This document shows, in pieces, positions 56,720 through 64,000 of a stretch of 64,000 nt of DNA. This DNA is from Lacipirellula limnantheis. GTDB taxonomy: Bacteria > Planctomycetota > Planctomycetia > Pirellulales > Lacipirellulaceae. Made by a program: the position numbers and the translations under genes. Location of the stretch: positions 4,617,786 to 4,681,785 of the forward strand of contig NZ_CP036339.1 in NCBI RefSeq assembly GCF_007746075.1, written 5' to 3'. Each line of letters begins with the position of its first letter. Within the stretch, counting starts at the first letter, position 1. The notes beneath the pieces were generated by a model. That model worked only from the letters and a program-made list of their open reading frames with translations, was not told the DNA's origin and searched no databases.

Positions 56720-57663
56720 CGAGGAACCTCGACCGATTCGACGAGGTTGGCCAAGACTTCGTCAGCGGTCAAGCCTTCGAGTTCTGCAGAAGGGCTAAGG
56801 ACGACGCGGTGCCGCATCGCGGGCAGCACGGCGTGCTTCACGTCGTCCGGAGTCACGTAGTCGCGACCCGCAAAGCGGGCTAGGCTTTTCGCGCCCATGA
56901 GCAGCATCAGCCCCGATCGCGGGCTGGCCCCGACGGCGAGGGAATCGTCCCCGCGAGTTGCGCGAAGCAGCCGACATACGTAGTCGACGACCTCGTCGCG
57001 AACGTGAGTTTGGCGGATCTCCTGCCTGGCGGCGATGATGTCCGCTGGCGTGAGCACCGGCTGCACGTTCATGCGCGCCGGATCGGAGCGTCCGCCAGTG
57101 GCGTGATGCTCGCTGAGTACGCGATGCTCCTCGCCCTGGGCGGGATAGTCGACGATCACCTTGAACATAAACCTGTCGAGCTGCGCCAGCGGCAGCGGAT
57201 AGGTCCCTTCCTGTTCAATGGGATTCTGCGTAGCAAACGTCACGAAGGGGTCGGGCAGGGGGTGGGACACTCCGTCGTACGTCACGCTTTGTTCTTGCAT
57301 GGCCTCGAGCAGCGCCGCCTGCGTCCGTGCGGAGGCGCGGTTGATCTCGTCCGCCAGCAAGAAGTTAGTGAAGACGGGCCCGGGGCGAAAGTCAAAATCG
57401 CGAGCCTCTTCGCGGTAAATCGACGAGCCGGTGATGTCGTTGGGCAGCAGATCGGGCGTCATTTGCACTCGCCGGTACTGTAGGTTGAGCGCCGCCGCGA
57501 TCGTGCGCACCAACAGCGTCTTGGCGACGCCGGGAGGTCCTTCCAGCAGCACATGGCCGCTGCTGAATAGAGCCGCGAGCGCCAGTTCGATCGTGTCGTC
57601 CTGACCGAACACCACTTTGCCGATTTCGTCGCGGATCGCGCGATATTTCAGTTCGAGAGACAA
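56716..57663 (-). CDS. MoxR-family AAA+ ATPase
   Basis: 315 residues: Walker A 'EGPPGVAKTLLVRTIAAAL', Walker B 'NFLLADEINRASARTQAALL', sensor 1 'VTFATQNPIEQEGTYPLPLA', C-terminal lid domain. MoxR ATPases act as chaperones for vWA-type partners, here DUF58. The start is TTG (57,663), inside the end of the upstream gene (16-base overlap). Confidence 0.94.
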   Translation of the reverse strand: MSLELKYRAIRDEIGKVVFGQDDTIELALAALFSSGHVLLEGPPGVAKTLLVRTIAAALNLQYRRVQMTPDLLPNDITGSSIYREEARDFDFRPGPVFTNFLLADEINRASARTQAALLEAMQEQSVTYDGVSHPLPDPFVTFATQNPIEQEGTYPLPLAQLDRFMFKVIVDYPAQGEEHRVLSEHHATGGRSDPARMNVQPVLTPADIIAARQEIRQTHVRDEVVDYVCRLLRATRGDDSLAVGASPRSGLMLLMGAKSLARFAGRDYVTPDDVKHAVLPAMRHRVVLSPSAELEGLTADEVLANLVESVEVPR

Positions 57664-58970
57664 TCGTTCACCTTTCTAAGTGCCGCAAGAATCGTCGCCT
57701 CGTTGGCGCCCGACGTCGCGATGACCGCGTCAGCCTCTTTCACCGCCGTTTCGAGGCGGGCGGCGCGTCGAGGATCGCGGCGCGCCACTGCCGCCGCGAT
57801 TCGATCAACGTCGTCTAACTCGGGCGGCAAGCCCGCGGCGTCGGCCATCGACCACAAAGCGCCGCTACGGAATTCGGCCAGGACAAAGTTGCTGCTTCCG
57901 CGCCCGCGAAGCAAAAAACGCGACATGGCGTCGAGGTACTCGCCGATGGAACGGCGGGAGACGGGTCGATCTTCGCGCGGGGGACCGAGAAACACCGCGG
58001 ATCGCCAGACCCAAACCCCAACGACGGCGAAGACTGCGAGCGCCAATGCGGCGTACCCTGGTTGCGTCAGCAGCCATAGCACATTACCGCGAATCGTGAG
58101 GCCGTGATAGAACTCGTCAAAGATCACGCGCGATTGTCCCAGCGTCATGAGGTGCGAACTCACGACGCTGTTGTCGGCTTCGCCCAGCAGCCAGTTCGAC
58201 GCAATAGCCGGAGCCGCCATCACCGCGACCTGGCCGGTCCCGACGGGAAAGATCGCGGCCAGCGTCTGCTCCTCTCCCTTCACGTCGGTGAAGGTAATGC
58301 GGCCCACGGGCCGCGGATTTTCATAGGTGATCGACCAAGCGTCGCCCTCGGGTAGGCACACTGACTTGATTCCTGGCCACTCGCGACAACTGCCAAGCAG
58401 CTTCACCGGCACGTAACGCGCTTTGGTCGATGCTGCGGTCAACCAACGTTTCGCGAGTTTTCTCCAGGGCCGCGAGGCCGCCGTATCAACCAGGTCGACC
58501 ACGTTGCCTGCAGGCTCCACATTCGTCTTGAGAAAGAAGACTTCGGGAAGGCCGAGTTCGGTCAGCATATCTTTCGGGTTCTTGACTGCCGATGCACGCG
58601 CGTCGGCGAATAGACTCTTGTCGTCGCCCTGCAGCGTCACCGTGAGTCGGCCACCGCTCTTGACCCATTCAGCAAGTTGCGCGATGTAGGCTGGTTCCGC
58701 TTGCACGATCGCGTCGAGTGGCGCCCACAAGACCAACGTCGCGTCACGATCAGCGCTGGTAACCCTCGGAATAGTCTGCCGCTCGACCGGCACGCCGAGC
58801 GCCAGCAGCGTATCGTGCACGCCGCGAAACCCGCCGGCGCGCACACCCATCGAGTCGGCTCCCCACCCGTCGTCGCCCGGCGTACTCGAGAAGAGCATCC
58901 AAAGTCCGCTTCCCAGCGACAACACGACGAGGGCGATCACCGCGGCGATGACGTTGCGAGCGTTAAGCAT
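57648..58970 (-). CDS. DUF4350-domain membrane protein
   Basis: 440 residues: N-terminal helix ('VIAAVIALVVLSLGSGLWML'), soluble domain with 'GVRAGGFRGVHDTLLALGVP' and 'LVLWAPLDAIVQAEPAYIAQ', C-terminal helix ('YAALALAVFAVVGVWVW') and a helical tail. Typical companion of MoxR/DUF58/DUF4129. The ATG overlaps the previous gene's stop by eight bases. Confidence 0.88.
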   Translation of the reverse strand: MLNARNVIAAVIALVVLSLGSGLWMLFSSTPGDDGWGADSMGVRAGGFRGVHDTLLALGVPVERQTIPRVTSADRDATLVLWAPLDAIVQAEPAYIAQLAEWVKSGGRLTVTLQGDDKSLFADARASAVKNPKDMLTELGLPEVFFLKTNVEPAGNVVDLVDTAASRPWRKLAKRWLTAASTKARYVPVKLLGSCREWPGIKSVCLPEGDAWSITYENPRPVGRITFTDVKGEEQTLAAIFPVGTGQVAVMAAPAIASNWLLGEADNSVVSSHLMTLGQSRVIFDEFYHGLTIRGNVLWLLTQPGYAALALAVFAVVGVWVWRSAVFLGPPREDRPVSRRSIGEYLDAMSRFLLRGRGSSNFVLAEFRSGALWSMADAAGLPPELDDVDRIAAAVARRDPRRAARLETAVKEADAVIATSGANEATILAALRKVNDCLSN

Positions 58971-59610
58971 GGCGACGCGCCTCGCCCTGGCCGCGCAATT
59001 GTTGGTAAGCCTCGCGGCAGCGTCGGTACTCGCCCTCGCCGCAAGGTTGCCTGCCGTACCAGCCGGAGTCGATCGTTTCGACGAACAGGCGCATCGCGTC
59101 GACGAGCCGCGCATCGCGCAGCCGCGACAAGATCTCGCGGTTGGTGATGCCGGGCCGCAGCCGCCGTTGCTCCCGCTGCTGCAAGCTGACTAGCGCCGCA
59201 CGGAAAAGGCAGCGGACGGCGCCGATGTAGTCGCGATCGGCCGCGGCTTCGTCGGCCAGCTTCTCGAAGTCGGCAGGCTGTAGTTCGTTACCGCGGGCGA
59301 CGTCAATGAGCGCTGTCTTGCGCGATGGCGACCGCAGGACGCTGAAGACCGTATAGAAGATGTGGCCGAGCAACGCGACCAGCAGAAGAAACAGGGCGAC
59401 GACGATGAGCCACCGCAGCGGCTCAGGAAAGCCCTCCATCGCATTGAACAGCCAGACGAACGGTCTGAGGAGGAGCCGGATCAGCCATTCGAGGAATTGC
59501 AGGAGTTGCTCGCCGCCGGGAGGGGGAGTTTCGACTTGGAACTCGGGACGCTCCAGCACCAAGCGCGCCGTGTCCCGGATGTCATCGGGAGCTGGGAAGG
59601 ACGAGTTCAC
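58963..59610 (-). CDS. DUF4129-domain membrane protein
   Basis: 215 residues: two helices ('LIRLLLRPFVWLFNAMEGF', 'WLIVVALFLLLVALLGHIFY') followed by the DUF4129 domain with 'RDYIGAVRCLFRAALVSLQQ', 'RPGITNREILSRLRDARLVD' and a C-terminal 'WYGRQPCGEGEYRRCREAYQ'. The start appears to be GTG 59,610. Confidence 0.88.
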   Translation of the reverse strand: MNSSFPAPDDIRDTARLVLERPEFQVETPPPGGEQLLQFLEWLIRLLLRPFVWLFNAMEGFPEPLRWLIVVALFLLLVALLGHIFYTVFSVLRSPSRKTALIDVARGNELQPADFEKLADEAAADRDYIGAVRCLFRAALVSLQQREQRRLRPGITNREILSRLRDARLVDAMRLFVETIDSGWYGRQPCGEGEYRRCREAYQQLRGQGEARRHA

Positions 59611-59648
59611 AATGATATTTCAGAGTCGTATGCGAAAGACAAACTCAT

Positions 59649-60467
59649 CTAATAAGTTGCGCCGCGATCCGGACTGGCGTCATTGTCGCTTTTCTCGACG
59701 GCAGCCGCGAGTCGCATCAAGTCGAAGTCCTCATGGTCGCAGCGACACGAGAAATAAAAGACGGTCATTGCGGCAGCCGAGAACATCACGACGACGGCCT
59801 GCAACGCCACCTGGAGGACGACGCCCACATGAGGCTGTGGGACTACAGCGCCAATTCCGCCGATGACTGCCGAGATAATGCTTAGCAGCAGCATAAGCAC
59901 AAAGGCCTTGCCCATGTTTCCCTTCATGAGGGCCTTGCTGCGCGACAAGGCGCTACTGCCGCTCAAGCCTTCCAGCATCACTCCTTGTGCATAAAAGATG
60001 AACCAAAGCATGAAGAGAAATCCGGGGATCACGCAGAGAATGAAGCCGCCCATCATCGCCAAGCTGTAAAGGAATGTCGTGCCGATAAGCGGCAATGCTC
60101 GCGACAATGAATGCCGCCATGTACTGTCAAAGCTGACGGGCTCGCCGAGATAGCTCTGGGAGACGGCCCAGATCATCGCGCCATTTGCCAGCGGAACGCC
60201 AACGAGTCCAAAGAGCAGCGATGCGGGCAGAGTGAACAAGCCGGCCATCATCACAGCCTCTTGGTACTGCTGCATCACCGCCGGCTCGAAAGGCGGCGCT
60301 GGTCGCGGCGGCATCTTCGCCATCATCACGAAGCCGTTGATGAGGCCATAGGGCACATAGACGACCGCCGCGATTGCCAGTAGCACGCCAAAACGATCCT
60401 TCACCAGAGCGACCGTCTGATCCAAGATCCCCCCAATGCTCAACGATTTGATTTCGTAGCGCGTCAT
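59649..60467 (-). CDS. Multi-pass membrane protein (glycerophosphodiester-phosphodiesterase membrane-domain-like)
   Basis: 272 residues with six helices ('DRFGVLLAIAAVVYVPYGLI', 'PASLLFGLVGVPLANGAMIW', 'MMGGFILCVIPGFLFMLWFI', 'AFVLMLLLSIISAVIGGIGA' and two more). It begins 'EIKSLSIGGILDQTVALVKD', the start typical of this family in front of DUF4129 genes. First gene of the five-gene operon running to 55,397. Confidence 0.85.
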   Translation of the reverse strand: MTRYEIKSLSIGGILDQTVALVKDRFGVLLAIAAVVYVPYGLINGFVMMAKMPPRPAPPFEPAVMQQYQEAVMMAGLFTLPASLLFGLVGVPLANGAMIWAVSQSYLGEPVSFDSTWRHSLSRALPLIGTTFLYSLAMMGGFILCVIPGFLFMLWFIFYAQGVMLEGLSGSSALSRSKALMKGNMGKAFVLMLLLSIISAVIGGIGAVVPQPHVGVVLQVALQAVVVMFSAAAMTVFYFSCRCDHEDFDLMRLAAAVEKSDNDASPDRGATY

Positions 60468-60972
60468 GCGATTCCTCGTTCGGGGCGAGCAGGCCGGACC
60501 CCGGCGAATTGCCGGTCGATTTACTAGCCGAAGCGTCGACAACAGCTTAGACCGGGCGATAGGCTAGAGCAACAGAAGTGCAGCAGCAGGATCGAGATCA
60601 CATGTGACCCCGCGCTGACAGGCGGGTAGCAGCCCGCACATTGAGCTCGTCCCAGCGGGAGGACCGAAAGTAGCCCAGCGATTCATCGCTGGGTAACGAA
60701 GTCCGGAGAGGTTGTTAAGTCCCGCAGGGACGATTGAGAACGTCACCATGGATCACATTGTTCTCAGTTGTCCCGCTGGGACAACTGCCATTATCAGCGA
60801 ACCCGCGACCCAGCAGTGAACTGCTGGGCTATTATCGATGTCTCCCTCCGGGAGAAATGAGCACTAGGCGTCAGGCGCCGCAGGCAATCGAAACCTCCAT
60901 CAATTCCGGCCCAACCTTTCAGCTCTATTCGCCAGGGCGCCTTCGTTCTTGTCGTCGATATTCTTAGAAGCC
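60468..60972. repeat. Cluster of short palindromes between divergent genes
   Basis: Five perfect or near-perfect short hairpins: 60,674-60,693 (CCCAGCGATTCATCGCTGGG), 60,719-60,731 (GTCCCGCAGGGAC), 60,766-60,786 (stem AGTTGTCCC), 60,809-60,828 (CCCAGCAGTGAACTGCTGGG) and 60,841-60,855 (TCTCCCTCCGGGAGA). No gene seen. This looks like an intergenic repeat family of the genome. Confidence 0.65.
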
Positions 60973-61899
60973 ATGCGCCGACTCATCGCCATCTTGAACC
61001 CTCAAGCCGACCGCGGCCGCACCGCGCTGCTGGCCGACTCGTTGCAGCAAACGCTGGCCGGACGCGTTGAGTTGCAACTCCTGAAAACGACGCGCCGCGG
61101 CGAAGCGGTGGAACTGGCCGCACGTGCGGCCCGCGACGGTTGCGACGGCGTCGTCGCGATCGGCGGCGATGGGACGGTACACGAAGTCGCCAACGGGCTG
61201 CTTGCGATGTCGGGCGGAGGACGGCCGCCGCTGGGAATCATCCCCGCCGGCTCTGGAAACGACTTTGCGTTCGCGCTCGGCATCGATAAGAATCTTGAGT
61301 GCAACGCCAAGCTACTCGCGAACGGCGACGTGCGCGCCGTCGACGCCGCGCTCGTCGAGACCAACTCTGGCCGCCGGCGGTACTCGATCAACAATCTTGG
61401 TGCGCTGCTGGAGGGGCAAATCAATCTTGCCAGTCACGAACTCCAATGGCCGCGCGGCTCGGGCCTTTATCTGCGGGCCGTGCTGCAGACGCTGCTGCGG
61501 CGACCGCCGCGCGCGCAGCTGCAGCTGACGATCGACGGCGTCGAGATGACGCGCGAGTCGGCGATTCTGTCGATCAGCAACGGCTGTCGTTCAGGGGGAC
61601 GGTTTTATCTGACGCCGTGCGCGCGCGTCGATGACGGCCGCTTCGATTACTTGATCGCCCCGCCGGCGTCGCGGCTGCGACTCCTGTGGGAAATCCTCAA
61701 GTCGCTGCGCCGCGACCGGGCGCAAGACGGGTGGATCGAGCAGGGAGAATTCGCCGCGATGAGAATTCGCAGCGATCTCCCGATCGCGGCCCACGTCGAC
61801 GGCGAGCCGTGGCTGCGGCCCGAAGAGGACGAACGCGAACTGAATCTCACCGTGCTGCCGGGCGTGTTGCAGGTATTCGCCGACGCCCATGCCGACTGA
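60973..61899 (+). CDS. Diacylglycerol-kinase-family lipid kinase (YegS/DgkB type)
   Basis: 308 residues: 'AILNPQADRG' N-terminal motif, 'VVAIGGDGTVHEVANGLL' (GGDGT ATP site), 'GIIPAGSGNDFAFALGI' and a C-terminal beta domain ending 'AHVDGEPW'. It phosphorylates diacylglycerol or a similar lipid at the membrane. ATG 60,973 preferred; an in-frame start 24 bases upstream is possible. Confidence 0.93.
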   Translation: MRRLIAILNPQADRGRTALLADSLQQTLAGRVELQLLKTTRRGEAVELAARAARDGCDGVVAIGGDGTVHEVANGLLAMSGGGRPPLGIIPAGSGNDFAFALGIDKNLECNAKLLANGDVRAVDAALVETNSGRRRYSINNLGALLEGQINLASHELQWPRGSGLYLRAVLQTLLRRPPRAQLQLTIDGVEMTRESAILSISNGCRSGGRFYLTPCARVDDGRFDYLIAPPASRLRLLWEILKSLRRDRAQDGWIEQGEFAAMRIRSDLPIAAHVDGEPWLRPEEDERELNLTVLPGVLQVFADAHAD

Positions 61900-62398
61900 G
61901 CGTCAGTCGCCAGGGTGGCCAAAAATGGTTGCTGAAATCGGCCGCGCACTCTGCTAAGGTGCGATTGCCCCGAGTCCTGAACTAGCCTCGGAGAAGCCGA
62001 GTAGCGTAGCCCTCATGCGCGCTGCTTGCAAAAGGACGATTTGCGTCGACGCAACGTTAGCGTTCCGGGCGATGCCGAAACATTTCGCGAGGTCCGCTGC
62101 ATAGTTCGGCGCGGCCTTGGTCCATGCGTCGCATTTCTGTCGTAATGCTTTCTGTCGCTACAGGAAAACTACGCAACCTATAACAAGACAACACCTTACG
62201 ATTTGTGTCGCCCAAATGGAGTTTCGCGACAAATCGCGTCAATCAAACAAGCGTCGGATGGAATCCATCAATGTTGTCGCCTGATCCGTCACGACGACAA
62301 AAACCCAAAGCACAGCGGTACAACACGTTAGGACTTTTGTCGCCTAAACGCGCTTAGGCGACACAAGTGCCAACGCGACAGAAGAAGGGCAACGTAGT
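61900..62398. other. Intergenic with clustered TGTCGC motifs and a hairpin
   Basis: About 500 bases without a gene. TGTCGC or its complement occurs seven times between 62,153 and 62,380. A perfect stem TTGTCGCCTAA / TTAGGCGACA with a six-base loop lies at 62,337-62,364, just past the GH44 stop. No T-run follows in either direction. Confidence 0.6.
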
Positions 62399-64000
62399 CT
62401 AGTGACAAACAGCCCGCTTGCGACCAAGCGCCCTAACTCCCGGCGCCAAGCCAATGATCGTCGCGACCCAACTAGCTGGCTCCGGCACAACCGCCGAACT
62501 CGGCGTCGCGCCGGCGCCCGCTTGGACGCCTCGCTGCCACGCAAGGAAATCGGCGCCGTCGACGTCGCCGTCGCGATCGTTGTCGCCGTCGCGGAACGAC
62601 GCCCCGCTCGCCATGCCAAAGCCGGTTTCCCAAACCGCCAGATCATCCCCGTCGACGGCTCCGTCGAGATTAAAGTCGCCGTCAGCGCCGCTGCGGAGGA
62701 CGATCGTCGAGACGCTGTAGGCCGGCATCGTGTAGAGGAAGGCGTTCACCAGTTCGATCGGAATATCAGCCACGCGCTGCGGCGTCGCGCTGGCGGAGGT
62801 GAGCTGATAGACCTCGGCGAGATCGAATCGCCGGTCGTGCGTCACCTCGAGCGCCGTCGACTTGGCGGCAGCGGTCCGATTGATCGCCACGAGTATCATC
62901 TGATTTGCATCTTGCGAATCGAGACTCGCGTAGACGGCCGATTGATCGAGAGAGGTCGTCGCGGCGGCGATCGACTCATCGCCGAAGCGGCCGCCTGCGC
63001 CGTCGTAGTTGAGATACATCTTGAACGCGCCGGAGGCGAACTGCGACTGGCTGTCGCCGTAAAGGCTCCAGAACGTGGCGGCGAACACGTCCTGCTTGCC
63101 GAAGACGCCCAAGGCGTCGGCCTGGGCGATGCCGCCCGAAATGTGGTTGGTGCCCCCGTAGTTGTACTCTGTGATGGCGATCTTCGTGCCCGGATTGAAG
63201 TCGTTGACGTCGCGTTGGACGCGCGGCAGCAGTCGGACCGGACCGGGATTGCCCGGGCTGCCCGTCCAGGTGCCCCATTGACTGATCCAACTCGTTTCCG
63301 TGTACGTCGGATCCCACAGCGAACGGGGAGCCTGGACGCGGGCCGCGACCACCGCCGCGGAATTGTCGTTCTCCGTAATGCGAACGCCGCCTCCCGTGGC
63401 TTCTGGATACCAGTGCAAATCGAGAACATCCATGAGCTTGCGGCCCTGCGCCGCTTCGGCGGCGGCAGTTTCCTTGAGCAGCCATTCGTAAAAGTGCAAT
63501 TCGCCCGACTGATCTCCCCCCGGATGAGACGGCGACGTCACCTTGTCTGTCGCGTCTTGCAGCTGAACGAAATCCTGCCAGCCGTACCCGACGCCGCCAA
63601 AGACTTTGGCGTTGGGATTAACGTCTTTGATCGCCGATGCGTGGGCAATCGTTTTGTCTCGCAGCTCGGCAAACGTCGGTTGCCCCGGATGTAGGCGTTG
63701 GTGAGTGTGGTTCCACAGGCCCGGTTCGTTGTCGAGACTGTAGAACACCTCTTGGCCCGGCTGTTTGGTTTGCTCGACCCAATTGACAAACTCGTCAGTG
63801 AAAACATATCCGTCAGTCTTGTTTGGCGCCAGCGCGAGCGGCGCGCCGGGATACTTTGCCGACTTCTTGGCTATCACCTCTCGCCAACGCGACGATGGGG
63901 CCGCTTGCGCCTCGGTAACCGGGCCAGACGTATCGGCGGAGGCGTACCCGGCAATCGGAACGGTGACGATGAGGGCGCGGTCGTTGGTCGCTGCCGATTG
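62399..64000 (-). CDS. GH44 glycoside hydrolase with dockerin-like repeats and PEP-CTERM, 5' end missing
   Basis: 533 codons visible; the frame is open to the window edge, so the N-terminus lies outside. GH44 landmarks: 'LIVTVPIAGYAS', 'GYVFTDEFVNWVEQTKQP', 'VFYSLDNEPGLWNHTHQRLH' (acid/base Glu region), 'DVLDLHWYPEATGGGVRI' and 'KIAITEYNYGGTNHISGG' (nucleophile Glu). Then an immunoglobulin-like C-terminal domain, EF-hand dockerin-like repeats ('ADGDFNLDGAVDGDDLAVWE', 'GDNDRDGDVDGADFLAWQRG') and PEP-CTERM (VPEP, helix, RKR). It attacks beta-1,4-glucans outside the cell. Confidence 0.9.
   Translation of the reverse strand, partial: QSAATNDRALIVTVPIAGYASADTSGPVTEAQAAPSSRWREVIAKKSAKYPGAPLALAPNKTDGYVFTDEFVNWVEQTKQPGQEVFYSLDNEPGLWNHTHQRLHPGQPTFAELRDKTIAHASAIKDVNPNAKVFGGVGYGWQDFVQLQDATDKVTSPSHPGGDQSGELHFYEWLLKETAAAEAAQGRKLMDVLDLHWYPEATGGGVRITENDNSAAVVAARVQAPRSLWDPTYTETSWISQWGTWTGSPGNPGPVRLLPRVQRDVNDFNPGTKIAITEYNYGGTNHISGGIAQADALGVFGKQDVFAATFWSLYGDSQSQFASGAFKMYLNYDGAGGRFGDESIAAATTSLDQSAVYASLDSQDANQMILVAINRTAAAKSTALEVTHDRRFDLAEVYQLTSASATPQRVADIPIELVNAFLYTMPAYSVSTIVLRSGADGDFNLDGAVDGDDLAVWETGFGMASGASFRDGDNDRDGDVDGADFLAWQRGVQAGAGATPSSAVVPEPASWVATIIGLAPGVRALGRKRAVCH

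Noticed and set aside
62337-62364. Intrinsic terminator downstream of the GH44 gene
   Set aside because: The stem is perfect but no T-run follows it on the minus strand, and it shares the TGTCGC motif with the surrounding cluster.

Overview
The window reads as part of a planctomycete chromosome, probably Pirellulales. The evidence is several VPEP/PEP-CTERM proteins with dockerin-like EF-hand repeats, many short membrane proteins with an N-terminal 'RFSLR'-type hydrophobic segment, and a RDD / SpoIIM / DUF58 / MoxR / DUF4129 block. It has two very different halves that meet at about 30.1 kb.

Left half (1-30,130) is an accessory island. It holds small, mostly unrecognised genes on both strands, many gene fragments and several repeat families. 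Two systems stand out. (1) Integron-type gene cassettes without a visible integrase. Six attC sites all face the minus strand (552-644, 3969-4060, 4633-4761, 5391-5481, 19747-19836, 20471-20569). At least five cassettes can be delimited, because the core at each cassette's 5' end is complementary to the R'' box of its own attC. The three small arrays end in the same repeated module. (2) Clusters of divergent gene pairs, nearly all with a -10 hexamer only 6-7 bases before the start codon. These look like leaderless genes, and some convergent ends carry a repeat that supplies stop codons on both strands. An island-specific palindromic repeat (eight copies), copies of a sigma-factor-like module, an IS66 relic and SDR gene relics are scattered through the island. 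The island ends at 30,138-30,179 in the 3' part of a tRNA-Ala(UGC) gene starting at the anticodon loop, as expected of an attachment-site duplicate left by a tRNA-targeting integrative element.

Right half (30.2-64 kb) is ordinary high-GC core sequence with compact operons. In order: a NnrU/ICMT-like methyltransferase and a YceI protein; a tightly overlapping methyltransferase / flavoprotein / type III polyketide synthase operon, reminiscent of phenolic-lipid (alkylresorcinol) pathways; a VIT1/CCC1 transporter; a PQQ dehydrogenase; a vWA / PP2C / protein kinase triad (TerY-P / YegL-K-I type); a glycine-zipper protein; Ku and LigD for non-homologous end joining; a zinc-ribbon protein; two coupled PEP-CTERM genes, the second apparently a head-to-tail fusion of two secreted proteins; a PilZ protein; RDD and SpoIIM proteins; a DUF4129-DUF4350-MoxR-DUF58 operon; a lipid kinase; and the 3' part of a GH44 glycoside hydrolase that runs off the end of the window.

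No rRNA gene, complete tRNA, CRISPR array, intact transposase or integrase was found.
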